Part shown: piece after piece, positions 45,607-56,295 of the stretch
How positions within the stretch are numbered: position 1 is the first letter of the stretch
How the letters are laid out: every line of letters begins with the position of its first letter
Source: Obelidium mucronatum
Lineage: Eukaryota; Chytridiomycota; Chytridiomycetes; Chytridiales; Chytriomycetaceae
Direction of reading: 5' to 3'
Assembly (NCBI GenBank): GCA_025765595.1
Contig: JAIVFH010000002.1
Coordinates: 795,899 to 859,898 of the forward strand
DNA length: 64,000 nt
Notes under the pieces: model-generated
Database searches by the model: none
What the model saw: only the letters and a program-made list of their open reading frames with translations
What the model was told of the DNA's origin: nothing
Position numbers and translations under genes: made by a program

Positions 45607-47601
45607 CTACTCTCTGCGGCTCGACTTCTGCACAGAACTAGAGTCCCGATTCTGATACCCTGAAATGGATTGAAATCTTGAAGTGGACCCCTCAGCCGCC
45701 AAGTCCGAACTTGTGTAAATGGCTCTCTGATTCGAATACGTAGTCAACATGGCTGATCTCGTCGCTTCGGAGCCGCGTTCCTTCAATTTCGCGGATTGGA
45801 TTACATCGCCAACAATGGCAACAATGAAGGGCCAGTCTTCGGCTGGGATGTTGGTTGGCACTTTGGATTCGTCAAGAAGATTGATTTCGAATCCGGTTCT
45901 CGAGTCGAGCAAATAAGATTCAATGAGGAGACGCTTGATTTGAAGTTGCAGGGACTGGACCCAGGCTTGAGCGGTTTCAACGGATCGGTTTGGTGCAGAA
46001 GCGAGGAGTTTCATCTGCTTGACGGCAAGAAGGCGGAGGACTTGGCGGGTTACCAGAGAGTTAACTGGAACTGGCGGTTGGGCCGCGATTGGGATGGAGA
46101 ATGTAGGCGAAGAATGAACAATGTTTTGGGAACTGAAGACATCTTCGTAGCTGTAGCGAGCAACACCAAGAAGTCTCTGGTGTTCCAAAGCATCCCCATC
46201 GATCTCCATTCGATTGCTTGTAGCAGGCGTAAAGCTGAACTTTACAATGATATCGCGCTGCTCTTCGGCAAACAAGTCTCCGAATTTAACCACAGCAGTA
46301 TCATTTTCATAGGCAACATCTTGGGAACACTCAACAGCAGCTAACTTCACATTCACAGCGGCTGATGGGACTTTAATTGAGATTTGAAAGTTCTTGTAAA
46401 CAGTTGATTTAATTCCGCCCAAGCAACCAGCAAAAGCCTAAAATAATATTTTCAAAATCAATAACCCTGATATAGCTAACGCAATCAAATACCTCTTGAA
46501 ACACGCTTATTTGGGGTATGTATGTGAAGGTACCCGTCTTTCCAGCAACCTGCGAGAGCAATTTGCTGTCATGATCAACACCAAAACCATATGTATAAAA
46601 CGGAATCTTTTGTTCTTCCGCTTGAAGAAGAAACTCCGTATAATCATTACTTCTTGAATCCTGGCCATCACTGAGCAACAAAACGCCAGAAGCCGAATTC
46701 TTAACTTCACGCATTCTCATCACTTCCAGCGCGAGCTTACACGCAGAAACGATTGAAGTTCCACCAGTTGCATTCATGGCGTTGATAGAATTCGTGATGT
46801 TGGGGTTGGGGGAGTCTGGGGAGCCAACGTGAAATCTCGTGAGTTGACGAGCATCAGAATTGAATTCAATGAGAGCAATGCGATCGTTTGGAGTCATTTG
46901 AGTTACTATATAGCGAAGGGTTTGCTTGACTGAATTTAACGGAGCCCCGTCCATTGACCCGGAAACATCGACACAAACAACCAAGTCAACCCCAAGAGTG
47001 GGAACAGCGCCAGCGCTAGGAGTAGGGTATGATGCAGCCTTGATGGAAAGAAGCGCGGTGAGATCAGTGGCTGTTGGTGAGATTGTGGGGAATGCTGGGT
47101 TCCACGAGACAGTTGGTGGCGTGGCGCTTGTAGTTGTGGCTAAGCTCGCTCCAATAGACGGAAGCGGATCGTCTACGGCCACCAGACGCAGCGGACTAAA
47201 CGAGAATCCATTGGCAAGCTGCGATGCGTTTGCAGACTGAAACCCTTGATTCTGCGTAAAACGTGGGTAGTGAACGTTGTGTGCTGTTGAAGTGCGGTGT
47301 TGTGACAAAGGAAATGTGGCTGCCGCTGACTGGTTGCTGCAGCGCCTGCACAGCTGGGGCGTTGAATTGTTTGCGGCAGAGAGGGCAACTAGCGATGCTG
47401 CTGTTAGGGAGTGGAAGCTTATACTCTTGCTAACTTGAAGTATTACCTTGCATTCGCCTGAGCCAAGAGCTGGTTGTAGCACGCAAAGTGGAACGAGTTG
47501 CCGCAGCAGCCGGGATTGATGAGCGGAACGCCGCCGCGTGGATCGAGAGCGAGCAGACAGACTGAGCAGCAGTCTTGTTGTTGTTGTTGATCAAAGAGCA
47601 T
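45607..47601 (-). CDS. RING-H2 plus von Willebrand A domain protein (WAV3-like E3 ligase candidate)
   Basis: Exons 47601-47447, 47400-46493, 46437-45607. The N-terminus carries a RING-like zinc finger (CSVC at about residues 13-16, CCGNSFHFAC, then SCPLCRKQF after the first intron). The centre is a vWA domain with an intact MIDAS (VCVDVSGSMDG), ALIEFNS, TGGTSI and LLLSDGQD. The C-terminal part resembles the post-vWA region of plant WAV3-type E3 ligases and of other fungal vWA proteins. RING and vWA lie in frames one base apart; the shift falls between about 47390 and 47280 and again corresponds to one extra base, although an unseen small intron is possible. Predicted cytosolic ubiquitin ligase; substrate unknown. 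Confidence 0.72.
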
Positions 47602-47636
47602 TTTTAAGAATTGAACTTCTTGAACACAACTTGAAA
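47602..47636. promoter_or_regulatory. 35-bp spacer between divergent start codons
   Basis: The RING-vWA gene and the formylglutathione hydrolase gene start back to back with only 35 bp between their ATGs, so each gene's core promoter must overlap the other's transcribed or coding sequence, or the annotated starts have upstream leader exons. Confidence 0.5.
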
Positions 47637-48572
47637 ATGGAGCTTGTGTCCAGCTCGAAAGTCGCTGGAGGGACAGTCAGCAAGTACCGGCTTGTCAGCG
47701 CGCGGTCGCTAGGCGGACTGAGCACGCTGGTGAATGTGTTCGTGCCGCCCGGAGCCGGCGCAGGCGCGGCGACGCCCGGCGTGGTTGTCCTCGCCGGACT
47801 CACGTGCTCCGAAGACACGGCGGCGCACAAGGGCGGCTTCTTCGGCGCCGCCGCGGCTCGCGGCCTCGGCCTCGTGTTTCCGGACACGTCGCCGCGCGGC
47901 GCGGGCGTCGCCGGCGAGAGCGCCGCCTGGGACTTTGGCGTCGGCGCCGGCTTCTACTTGGACGCCACGGCCGCCGCCTTCAGCACGCACTACAACATGG
48001 AGGCCTTCGTCGTGCGCGATCTGGTCGCGGCGCTCGCGGCGACAGAGGGCGTACACATCGACACTGCGAGGCTGGGCATCACTGGTCATTCGATGGGGGG
48101 CCACGGCAGTCTGACCCTGTATCTGAAGCACCAAAACTTGTTCCACTGCGCGAGCGCCTTTGCGCCCATCTGCAACCCGACAAAGTGTCCTTGGGGTGTC
48201 AAGGCTTTCACGGGATACCTGGCTGGTGGCGTCGAAGAAGGAAAAGCCCATGATGCTACGGAATTGATTGCAAAAGTTGCTGCTAATCCTAATCGGAAGA
48301 AGCTTGCCATTCTCATCGATTCAGGTTTGTTATCATGGTTCCCTGATGTTGATAGCGGTTAGTTACACCCTTGAATAGGTCTGGCGGATTCTTTTTACCT
48401 TCAGAAACAGCTTTTGCCTGAGAATTTTGAAGAGGCATGTCGTACTGGTGGTATTGGATCAGATGAGGTGTCCATCAATTTGAGGGAAGGGTACGACCAT
48501 TCGTACTACTTTGTGAGTACATTTGCCGAGGACCATATGCAGTTTCACGCGTCTCACTTGTTGAAGTTGTGA
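47637..48572 (+). CDS. S-formylglutathione hydrolase (esterase D)
   Basis: Hydrolyses S-formylglutathione to formate and glutathione in formaldehyde detoxification. Two exons (47637-48324, 48379-48572), about 293 aa, the usual length. Alpha/beta-hydrolase with nucleophile elbow GHSMGGHGSL (Ser), the oxyanion region VVLAGLTCSEDT, YNMEAFVVRDL, FHCASAFAPICNP with the typical family CNP segment, and the catalytic His in YDHSYYFVSTF. The 5' half is strongly GC-rich compared with neighbouring genes. Start chosen as the first ATG (MELVSSSKVAGG). High confidence in family and function. Confidence 0.93.
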
Positions 48573-48606
48573 CGTCAATAAAAAAACTTGTGTTCTAAAA
48601 ATAGTT

Positions 48607-49997
48607 ATGAGTGCTTCTGTGAGTTCACGTTATCGGTGCCTTTCCAGAAGTAGAGCAACATCCCACAGCAACAACTCAAATCAGAAAACTTCAGCCGAAT
48701 GCTCATTTATCACCTTCGTCATCTGATGACGAAGCGGACTTCCAAGAAGCAAGCGAGCATCAGAAATTCAGAAAAAAAACAAATACAAATTCAACCAGCA
48801 ACTCTATCGATAATTTGTTTGGCCAGGCACTAGATGCGGCGCAGTTTAATGCATTGCGGCAGCGACGTTTCTTCGAAGAAAGAACGTAAATTAGTAATAG
48901 GAGAATTCGAACTCAGGTGTTTATTTGATTCCTAACCATGCTTGTTTAAACATCTCTCTTGTCGCATTCAGTTACTTATGCGGGATGCGTCGAACGATTC
49001 TGTTCATACATTCAGCAGTCCTGTTACATCCAACCCGTCACCCAAATCCATTCTCATCAAGGCTGCCATCCAGGCGCCAAGCCATAAGGATGATGCACAC
49101 CTCAACAGAATAAAGAGTCCTCGTATGTCCCGATTCCAGAGGTATGGTTGGATCTTTGTTGTTGTGAATGACTGAAGGTACGCAGGAAGTAATGCACATG
49201 CCGAGTACGAAAATGCAGATGGCCGGTATCAACCTGTCAATTGGGTTGTGGTTGAAAATGAGCAAAATGGGCTTCTGCTTGTTATGGATGCCACTTCAGC
49301 GAATATTGAGCGTAACGGATACGGAACCGTTGTGGAATTTCCTATTCGAGGAAGTGACGCGGATCCTATGAGATATTTGAATATCGTGGGTAAGTTGGAT
49401 GACTCTTTTCTTTGTGTGTGTTTTGACAACCATTTGTGTATTAGAACCGCGCCGAATGCTTACCGACATGTGCCATCTGCATCCCCTACCATTGTCACGG
49501 CAAATTTGGGGAATGTGGGTGGTCAGCATCAGGGTCACAATTCACCAGCTCTGATGAAGATTCCAACCAACTCGCATCCAAACGCTTCAATTATTAAGAA
49601 ACAGCCCGCTGCAGTAATGCAACGAACCACCTCTCTCATCTCATGACAAGCGCTAAACAAGCGAATGAATCCACTTCAGTTGTGTCAAGTCCTGGATCGC
49701 CGTCGCCGATTGGAGGATCATCTATATTGTCGAGATTTTATAGGAGAATGCGAGCTGCTGGTTTGTATTCTGTATTGCTGATGGTTGCAGCCGCCTTTTT
49801 GCGACAAATCAAAAAAGTACAGAAAATGGCTCTTGCCTATGCAGTTCTGGTTTTTGGCGGTCGTGCCGAACGGGCTGTAACTGATTGGGAATGTATTAAG
49901 AGTTGTACTACGAGGAGTGGGTGCTGTGTTTGGCGGTTTGATTGTGGAAGGTGGCCGAGCCCTTGGGTACGATGTGGTTGTTGAAAAGAGAAACTGA
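48607..49997 (+). CDS. Unrecognised protein with C-terminal membrane segments (frame-disrupted)
   Basis: Starts MSASVS, then after a one-base offset FPEVEQHPTATTQIRKL and a Ser/Asp-rich stretch. Later exons read PSHKDDAHLNRIKSPRMSRF and a clear domain-like block (NWVVVENEQNGLLLVMDATS ... GTVVEFPIRGSDADPMRYLN) split by introns near 48894-48970, 49142-49178 and 49390-49443. The end, in another frame, has WLLPMQFWFLAVVPNG and LRGVGAVFGGLIVEGG, probably membrane helices, finishing EKRN. I could not place it in a family, and exon/frames between 49443 and 49880 are unsettled. Confidence 0.4.
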
Positions 49998-50011
49998 ATG
50001 AATGAATATAT

Positions 50012-50894
50012 TTATGGTTTTTCTTCCTTTCGATATGGTCTTCCTGGAAATAGAATATTTGTATTTTCGACGTATCGAGCATAATCCATGTTTCCTTTGA
50101 ATCTTGCCTGCGCTTGTCGTTCTTGGGTTGGTATTCCAGAAAGCCTGGTCAACAAATACGTTACAAACAAGGGTGATGAAGCAAAACCAATTCGAGCCTT
50201 CAAGGATTTAGGAAACGCTGATGCAGCCATGATGTACGATCCCGTCCATAGTGTCATTTCTAAGTTGATTTGTCAGTTGATTGATTCGAAAAGAGATTGA
50301 CAACACACCTCCAAAATAGTTTGGATAGCGGCACAGCGACCATAATCCCGAATCAATAAACTTTGTGAATCTTTCGTGTCCAAACTTGTTTTGCCATTCC
50401 GCCTTTTGCGCATCAGCGACAACCTCAAAGCCAAATCCAGTGGCCCAAATCCCCAAACCAGCGACTGTCAGCCACCCGACTCGCGCCAGTCCCGCTGCCG
50501 GCGTCGCCAAAACTGCGACAGTGGGAAAAGAGACAATTCCAACCCAAGCAGACTGCATTGCCCAATAAACTGCAAACTGTTTGGGGTCCTCCTTGACACC
50601 ATCGAAACGGCGATCTCCCTTCATTCGGCGCACCCGCGATGTCAAAAACACAAGCAGTCTCGATGCCCAGAAGGAGGTCGTTATTCCCAATAAGACGTGG
50701 CGTGGATGGATCAGAGATGGTTTGAAGCGTGTTGAGAGGCCAAGCGAAACTGCTGACGATGCAATGAACGACAGGGAGCCACATGTATCATAATATTTTT
50801 CCGTTTTTTGGTAGGCTGATACAGCGTAGCCGGCGGTGTTGATGCCGATGTTTGTGAGGAGAGCGATGCCAATAATTTGTAATCGTGTCGCCAT
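50012..50894 (-). CDS. DUF1295 steroid-5-alpha-reductase-like membrane protein
   Basis: Two exons (50894-50309, 50259-50012), 277 aa, in frame. Several hydrophobic helices and the family's C-terminal signature: KFIDSGLWSLCRYPNYFGE followed by MTLWTGSYIMAAS, with LWSLCRYPNYFGE the DUF1295/isoprenylcysteine-methyltransferase-like motif, and FKGNMDYARYVENTNILFPG near the end. Predicted multi-pass ER or other endomembrane reductase; substrate not known. The start MATRLQIIG was chosen because an intron-like GTTAGT...TTGCAG lies just upstream, although an in-frame ATG also exists at 50987. Confidence 0.8.
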
Positions 50895-50992
50895 TTTACT
50901 GCAAATCAAAAAGAGAAGAAAAGAGTGAGTATCTTGTTGCCCTGTATCGTCACTAACTTTCACGCCTTGTCGCACTTTCTTCTGCATCCACA

Positions 50993-53608
50993 GTGAGCAA
51001 TGCGTACGACGAAAACGTGTGGTTTATTCCAGCCGCTGCCGTCACAATCAACAGGGCTGAGTCGCTTGGAAAAGGAGGCTGCGGTGAAGTTTACACTGGC
51101 TGCTATGAAACCACCCCCGTCGTAATCAAGACCATCCCGGGACTGGATGATCCCGAAGCGGTCAAGATCGCCAAGGACGAGGCTGCGCGCTGGTACTCCC
51201 TAAAGCATCCCAATGTCACTGGGCTCTACGGGGTAGGCGTCGACGACCATGGCAATCCAATGTTGATCATCGAACGAGCCGAAACAAATCTCATCAGTCG
51301 TCTCTACTGTTGGAAAGGGGAGGAGCCAGTGTCTAAGGAGGTTAAGATGCGTTGGATCCTGCAGATTGCCCAGGCGTTCAAGTATCTCCATGCGCAAGAG
51401 AACCCTGTTATTCATGCAGACTTGAATCCGTATAATGTGCTGATTGGTATGTGATTTTCTCAGTATATGATTGCTATATTTTGACATTGTTTCTCCCACT
51501 CAGGTTATGATGGTGTTGCAAAGATTACAGACTTTGGCCTCTTACGCTGCCTCACTCTTTCCAAGACCTTCTCTGGTGGAGCGCATGGAAAAATTCGATA
51601 CTCTCCGCCCGAATCGTTTGGCCAAGATTACCGGGCAACAACGACGCACGATGTCTATTCCTTTGCCATGACTGTCTACGAGGTTCTCTCAGGAGTTCAA
51701 CCATTCGACGACGCGCTTTTTGTTGACAGTATTAAGCTTTGGGTTCAACGCGGTGAACGACCCGACAGCCAACCAGACCAAATTCCTGAGGATTCTTGGG
51801 AGTGGTCGTTGATTCAAGCTTGCTGGAATCAAGACCCAACCAAAAGACCGTCCTTTGAAGAGATTGTCAAGATTATTCAGAACCAATCTTTCGCGTTGCC
51901 CCAGTCAATCTCGTCTCTATCAGTATCACCTATGATCCCTGTAAGAACATCTACCGTGTCCAACTTGTCTGAGTCGATTTCGTCGCTGTCAGTATCTGCA
52001 AGAACATCTGCGCTGTTCAAGGATAAGACTGAGACGACGTCAGTGGAAACCAAGGAAAAGACTGGGGCTACTCTCGTTGAAATATCGACAGTGGCGGCTT
52101 GTGAAGATGAAGATGATCCAGTTGAGCAAACCAGCAAGAATGGAAGCGAAGCTCCTCAAGACTATTCCGAAGCCATGGAGTTACTATCAAAAGCAGCCAA
52201 TCAAGGGAATGCTGATGCACAAGCCAATTTGGGGCTCATGTACGCAAACGGTAGAGGAGTTGCCCAAGATACCTCAAAAGCCGTTGAATTGTACACTCTT
52301 GCTGCAAATCAAGGAGATGTAGTGGGGCAATTCAACTTGGGTTTGATGTATGACAACGGTGAAGGAGTGGACCAGGATTTTACCAAAGCTGTGGAGTGGT
52401 ACACTCTTGCTGCCAACCAAGGAAGCGCAATAGCGCAATTCCACTTGGGAACAATGTATCGAGATGGCAAGGGAGTTGCCCAGGACTGTTCCAGAGCCGT
52501 TGAATTGTTTACTCTTGCTGCCAACCAACAAGATGAAAATGGGCAAAACAATTTGGGAGACATGTACTACTACGGCCAAGGAGTTGTGCAAGACTACACC
52601 AAAGCAGTGGAATGGTACACTCTCGCTGCCAACCAAGGAAGCCCACTTGGGAAATTCAACTTGGGAAAAATGTATCAAGATGGAAAGGGAGTTGCCCAGG
52701 ACTGTTCCAGAGCCGTTGAATTGATAACTTTCGCTGCCTGCGAAGGATATGCAAGTGCACAATCCAGTTTGGGAACCATGTACGCCACCGGCCAAGGTGT
52801 TGCCCAAGACTATACTGAAGCAGTTGAATGGTACACTCTCGCTTCCAGCCAAGGAGACTCAGCAGCGCAATTCCAATTGGGAGCAATGTATCGAGATGGC
52901 ACTGGAGTTTTCCAGGACTATTCCAGAGCAGTTGAATGGTTTACTCAAACTGCCAACCAACAAGATGAAAATGGGCAAAACAATTTGGGAGACATGTACT
53001 ACTACGGCCAAGGAGTTGTGCAAGACTATACCAAAGCAGTGGAATGGTACACTCTTGCTGCCAACCAAGGAAGCGCACTTGGGCAATTCAACTTGGGAAA
53101 AATGTGTCGAGATGGCACGGGAGTATCCCAGGACTATTCCAGAGCATTAGATTTGTTTAAGCTTGCTGCCAATCAAGGAGTTGCTGCTGCACAACTCGCG
53201 TTGGCCCTGATGTACGAGAATGGCGAAGGAGTTGTCAAAGATTATACCAAAGCAGTGGAATGGTATTCTCTCGCTGCCAACCAAGGAAACGCAGCAGCAC
53301 AATTCAACTTGGGAACAATGTATCGAGATGGTACGGGTGTTGTACAGGACTATTCCATAGCAGTTGAATTGTTTACTCTTGCTGCCAACCAAGGAGACGC
53401 TGCGGCACAATTTGCATTGGCCGTGACATACGAGAATGGCCAAGGAGTTGCACCAGACCATGCCAAAGCAGTGGAATGGTATACTCTGGCTGCCAATCAA
53501 GGATTTACATTTGCACAAACAAGATTAAGTTTCATGTATGAGAATGGTAGAGGAATTGTCAAGAACGCAGATGTTGCAAAAATGTGGAGGGAAAAAGGAG
53601 AAGAGTAA
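50993..53608 (+). CDS. TKL-type protein kinase fused to 13 Sel1 repeats
   Basis: Kinase domain: GKGGCGEVY glycine loop, VVIKTIPG lysine, catalytic loop HADLNPYNVLI (HRD replaced by HAD), TDFGLL, SPPESFG in place of APE, HDVYSFAMTVYEVLSG and DPTKRPSFEEI. A Ser-rich linker follows, then 13 tandem 36-residue Sel1 repeats (pattern DYTKAVEWYTLAANQG ... LGTMYRDG.GV.Q) to the end. One intron (51447-51503). The first clear coding codon is GTG at 50993; no ATG precedes it before an in-frame TAA, and an acceptor-like CCACAG sits just upstream, so a 5' exon is probably missing. Sel1 repeats form an alpha-solenoid for protein binding, suggesting a signalling scaffold. This architecture is expanded in some fungi such as arbuscular mycorrhizal species. 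Confidence 0.88.
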
Positions 53609-53659
53609 AATAAAGCTGCTTGTATGAGAGGATCTGGCTGGTGTTTGATGAATCAACAT

Positions 53660-53897
53660 TGGTGTGGACTCCGGGGCGTAGGGGGCATGGCGCCTCTGCG
53701 GCGGCGGCGAGGGCGTCGGCTTGGCAGGTGGCCTTGGCTTTGGTGGCCTTATCGTTCAATGCATCATGGTAAGCTCTGAGGATTTCCGTGTCTTGAAAGT
53801 CTGCGAAGTGGACCCATGAGTTCTCTGCGTCAGGGTTTGCCCATTTGACCAGGTATGATTTCGACCTGTCGCTTTCCGTGCGGTGGTCTATAAAACC
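53660..53897 (-). mobile_element. Chromodomain-coding fragment
   Basis: Minus-strand frame beginning near 53897 reads IDHRTESDRSKSYLVKW, ENSWVHFADFQDTEIL and RAYHDALNDKA. This has the chromodomain pattern (YLVKW, then a W with flanking acidic residues, then a helix with LRAY). Chromodomains of this kind are typical of Ty3/Gypsy chromovirus integrase ends; here it follows LINE-like sequence on the same strand, one frame away and after a stop. Its 3' end overlaps the last codons of the TKL-Sel1 gene in antisense. Confidence 0.5.
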
Positions 53898-53901
53898 CTA
53901 A

Positions 53902-54720
53902 CTACCACATTTCAATGGCTCTTGCCCTTTTCTCATATTTGTTATTGTGTGTGTGGAATCCAAACTCGTCTGGGTTGCTGTCCATGCTTTGGTTGCAGAC
54001 AAGGCACCATTTTCCTGATATTCTTTTTTGTCGTTTAGTCGGGCTTTTCTCTGGGATTACTTCCGGTCCTGGGTTGTGTTGTGTTTCTTCAGTGGGTTCT
54101 TTGTCTTCCTCTAGCATTTCCTCTTCTGCTTCCTTCTTTTTCCAGTTTGCCCTTTTTGCGGATTTCTTGGTGGTCACAGTTATTGCGGGTGATTGTTCTA
54201 GTTCCCATTTGACTGTTTTTTCGCATCGCTCTTTCCATATTTCTCTGGCCGCTTTAGTCACGTTTTTCATTGCATTGATGATTATCGTTCTTGTTTTTTG
54301 GGCAGTTAAGCTGCATACAGTTGTGAGAATTTCTTTGAGTACTTCTGGGACCGCCCCTTCTAAAATAGCTTCAGCTCTTAGGTTGTTTACTTTTTTCTGC
54401 CATTTCCCCTGGTATTCCCACTTGGGTCTTGTGCCCTTGAGCTGGTTTTGCCATGGTCTGGCCCATTTTGTGAGGTCCTTTGTCCATCCTTCTTTCTTTT
54501 CGTTGCCTCCTCCATTGTCGCATCCGCTTGCAACCTCCTTGATGAAGTTGTTTAGGATTTCTGTCCTTTTTTCCTCAAATGCTTTGCATTTCATGATGTG
54601 GGAGTTTGTTTCCTCTTCTTGGTTGCCGCAGCACCTGCAGTTCCCGTTTGGGTATATGTGTGGGTACCTTTGTTTCATTACTGCCTGTGTTGGTCTAAGG
54701 TGGTGTAGTTTTATACTCAT
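53902..54720 (-). mobile_element. Non-LTR (LINE) retrotransposon C-terminal ORF fragment
   Basis: 273-codon frame starting MSIKLHHLRPTQAVMKQRYP and containing CRCCGNQEEETNSHIMKC, the C-x2-C-x..-H-x3-C knuckle found after the reverse-transcriptase domain of LINEs (zf-RVT type). A long Lys/Glu-rich tail follows, then a second possible zinc site (CLVCNQSMDSNPDEFGFHTH). The RT and endonuclease domains are missing, so this is a 5'-truncated copy, as LINEs often leave. Confidence 0.6.
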
Positions 54721-54724
54721 TAGC

Positions 54725-54805
54725 TCAGGATTAGACTTAGGGTTTCATGAAAATTTTCATTTTCCAAAATCCTACTCCGGGGTTCGATCCCCGGACATCC
54801 GCTTG
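54725..54805 (+). other. tRNA-like / SINE-like sequence
   Basis: Has an A-box-like ttagctcaggattaga and a perfect T-arm (cggggttcgatccccg) but the acceptor stems do not pair and the middle is AT-rich, so it is a degenerate tRNA or tRNA-derived repeat rather than a working tRNA gene. Confidence 0.35.
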
Positions 54806-54900
54806 CAAGCAGAGATTGTTACAGCTAAACTAGCAGGCTATACTAGAAGTGGCTCTAAAAATTTATACGGAGCCATGGAGTATAACTTCACTTAAAAAAA

Positions 54901-55165
54901 TATTTAAGCGCAGAAACTTTAGGCGCTGACACTTTAAGCGCTGAATATTTCAGCGCTGAATATTTAAGCGCTGACACTTTAAGCGCTGAATATTTCAGCG
55001 CTGAATATTTAAGCGCTGAATATTTAAGCGCTGACACTTTAAGCGCTGAATATTTCAGCGCTGAATAATTGAGCGCTGACACTTTAAGCGCAGAATGTTA
55101 AAGCGCTGAATATTTAAGCGCTGAATAATTAAACGCTGAATAATTAAACGCTGACACTTTAAGTG
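54901..55165 (+). repeat. Left 15-bp tandem array (AGCGCTGA)
   Basis: Roughly 17 copies of a 15-bp unit, alternating cactttaagcgctga, atatttcagcgctga and atatttaagcgctga, degenerating towards 55165. The whole array is mirrored by that at 57369-57600. An apparent minus-strand protein of SALKYSALK repeats here is just a translation of the array. Confidence 0.85.
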
Positions 55166-55845
55166 CCAATTAATTGAAAGCACTGACCATCCAAGTGCTT
55201 ATAAATCAAGCGCTGTGAAAATTTTAAGCCAAGAAAATCACCAAATTAGTCTCTTAATCTGGAACACATTAATGCACATGAAAAATTTTACATGAAAAAT
55301 TTTTCAACTAAAAATGAAAAGTTCTCTTTTTATTAATCTATTAATCAAAAAAATCATAAACCACCCACTATTTGCAATCATTTGATGATACAAAAACAGC
55401 ACTTTTACAGAAACTATTAATATTTGAGTACTAAATTGACTTTGATATACATCCAAAAATGTGTTATAAATGCAGGTTACACAAACACCACCAAACCACC
55501 AGCAGCCAAGTACAGTAAGTAGCAGCAAATGTAAAAACTACTCTTTATTTTTATTGTGTTAGGCGATAAAATGAAATCTTGAATTTCCAAAGTTGGTCCA
55601 AGCAGGAATTCTTTTACATGGTCCCATTGACCTGTTGAGGTTGAGAACCCTGTGGCCCATTTGCCCATTGATGTGGTGCATCAACTTGACGTGTTGATTT
55701 CTGATTGGAGGAAATCATGAAGGGGAAATTAATTACAAATTTATAAAGTGTCATTTACAAAATGTATTCATCTTTCTCATGTGAGCAAAGGCGTCCCCTA
55801 ATCTTGGCAGCCTACGGCACATGCATGAATAAGTATTTAGTGCAT

Positions 55846-56295
55846 CGGTCAAGGCGCTGGCTCTGAGAGCGGTATGCCCCAGGTTCGAATCACAGAATCT
55901 CCTTTTATACTAACAATAAAGATTCGGGTTGAAATATTCAATTCATCCAACTTTTATGTATATATCTAATTTCTGCTAAGCAGTGCAAGTAATATTGTAT
56001 CTTTTATATTCCATATTAATACTCAACATCAATGCAAATCAATTTTATTATTGAGTTTCCTGGTAAGCTTGGAGAATTTTTATATTCATCACAATAAAAT
56101 TGCGGATTGAATTATTCAAGCCAAGTTCTGTTGAGTATTACGCATAAAGATACAATATCACTTACACTACTTTACAGAGAAATAAACTATAAGTTGTACA
56201 GATTGAATATTTCAACCCGAATCTTTATTGTTAAAATAAAAGGTGATTCTGCGATTCGAACCTGGGGCACACCGCTTTCGAAGACTGCGCCTCAA
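55846..56295. repeat. Inverted pair of tRNA-Leu-like repeats (palindromic)
   Basis: The left arm (55846-56030) and right arm (56128-56295) are reverse complements over most of their length. Each outer end has a tRNA-like stretch (aaggcgctgg ... ccccaggttcgaatc) with a pol III B-box, then aacaataaagattcgggttg, then a match around tattgtatctttt and aatactcaaca. Spacer about 100 bp. It looks like two tRNA-derived SINE-like copies head to tail in opposite directions, able to fold into a long hairpin. Confidence 0.7.

Noticed and set aside
47709..48251. Minus-strand and alternative-frame ORFs inside the formylglutathione hydrolase gene
   Set aside because: GC-rich codon composition keeps other frames open; the plus-frame enzyme motifs are unmistakable.
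54888..55082. Minus-strand frame of repeated SALKYSALK peptides
   Set aside because: It is only the translation of the 15-bp non-coding tandem array, whose unit length is a multiple of three.
55846..55910. A functional tRNA-Leu gene
   Set aside because: D-arm and B-box resemblance is good but acceptor and anticodon arms do not form a consistent cloverleaf, and an inverted copy with changes exists at 56240-56295.
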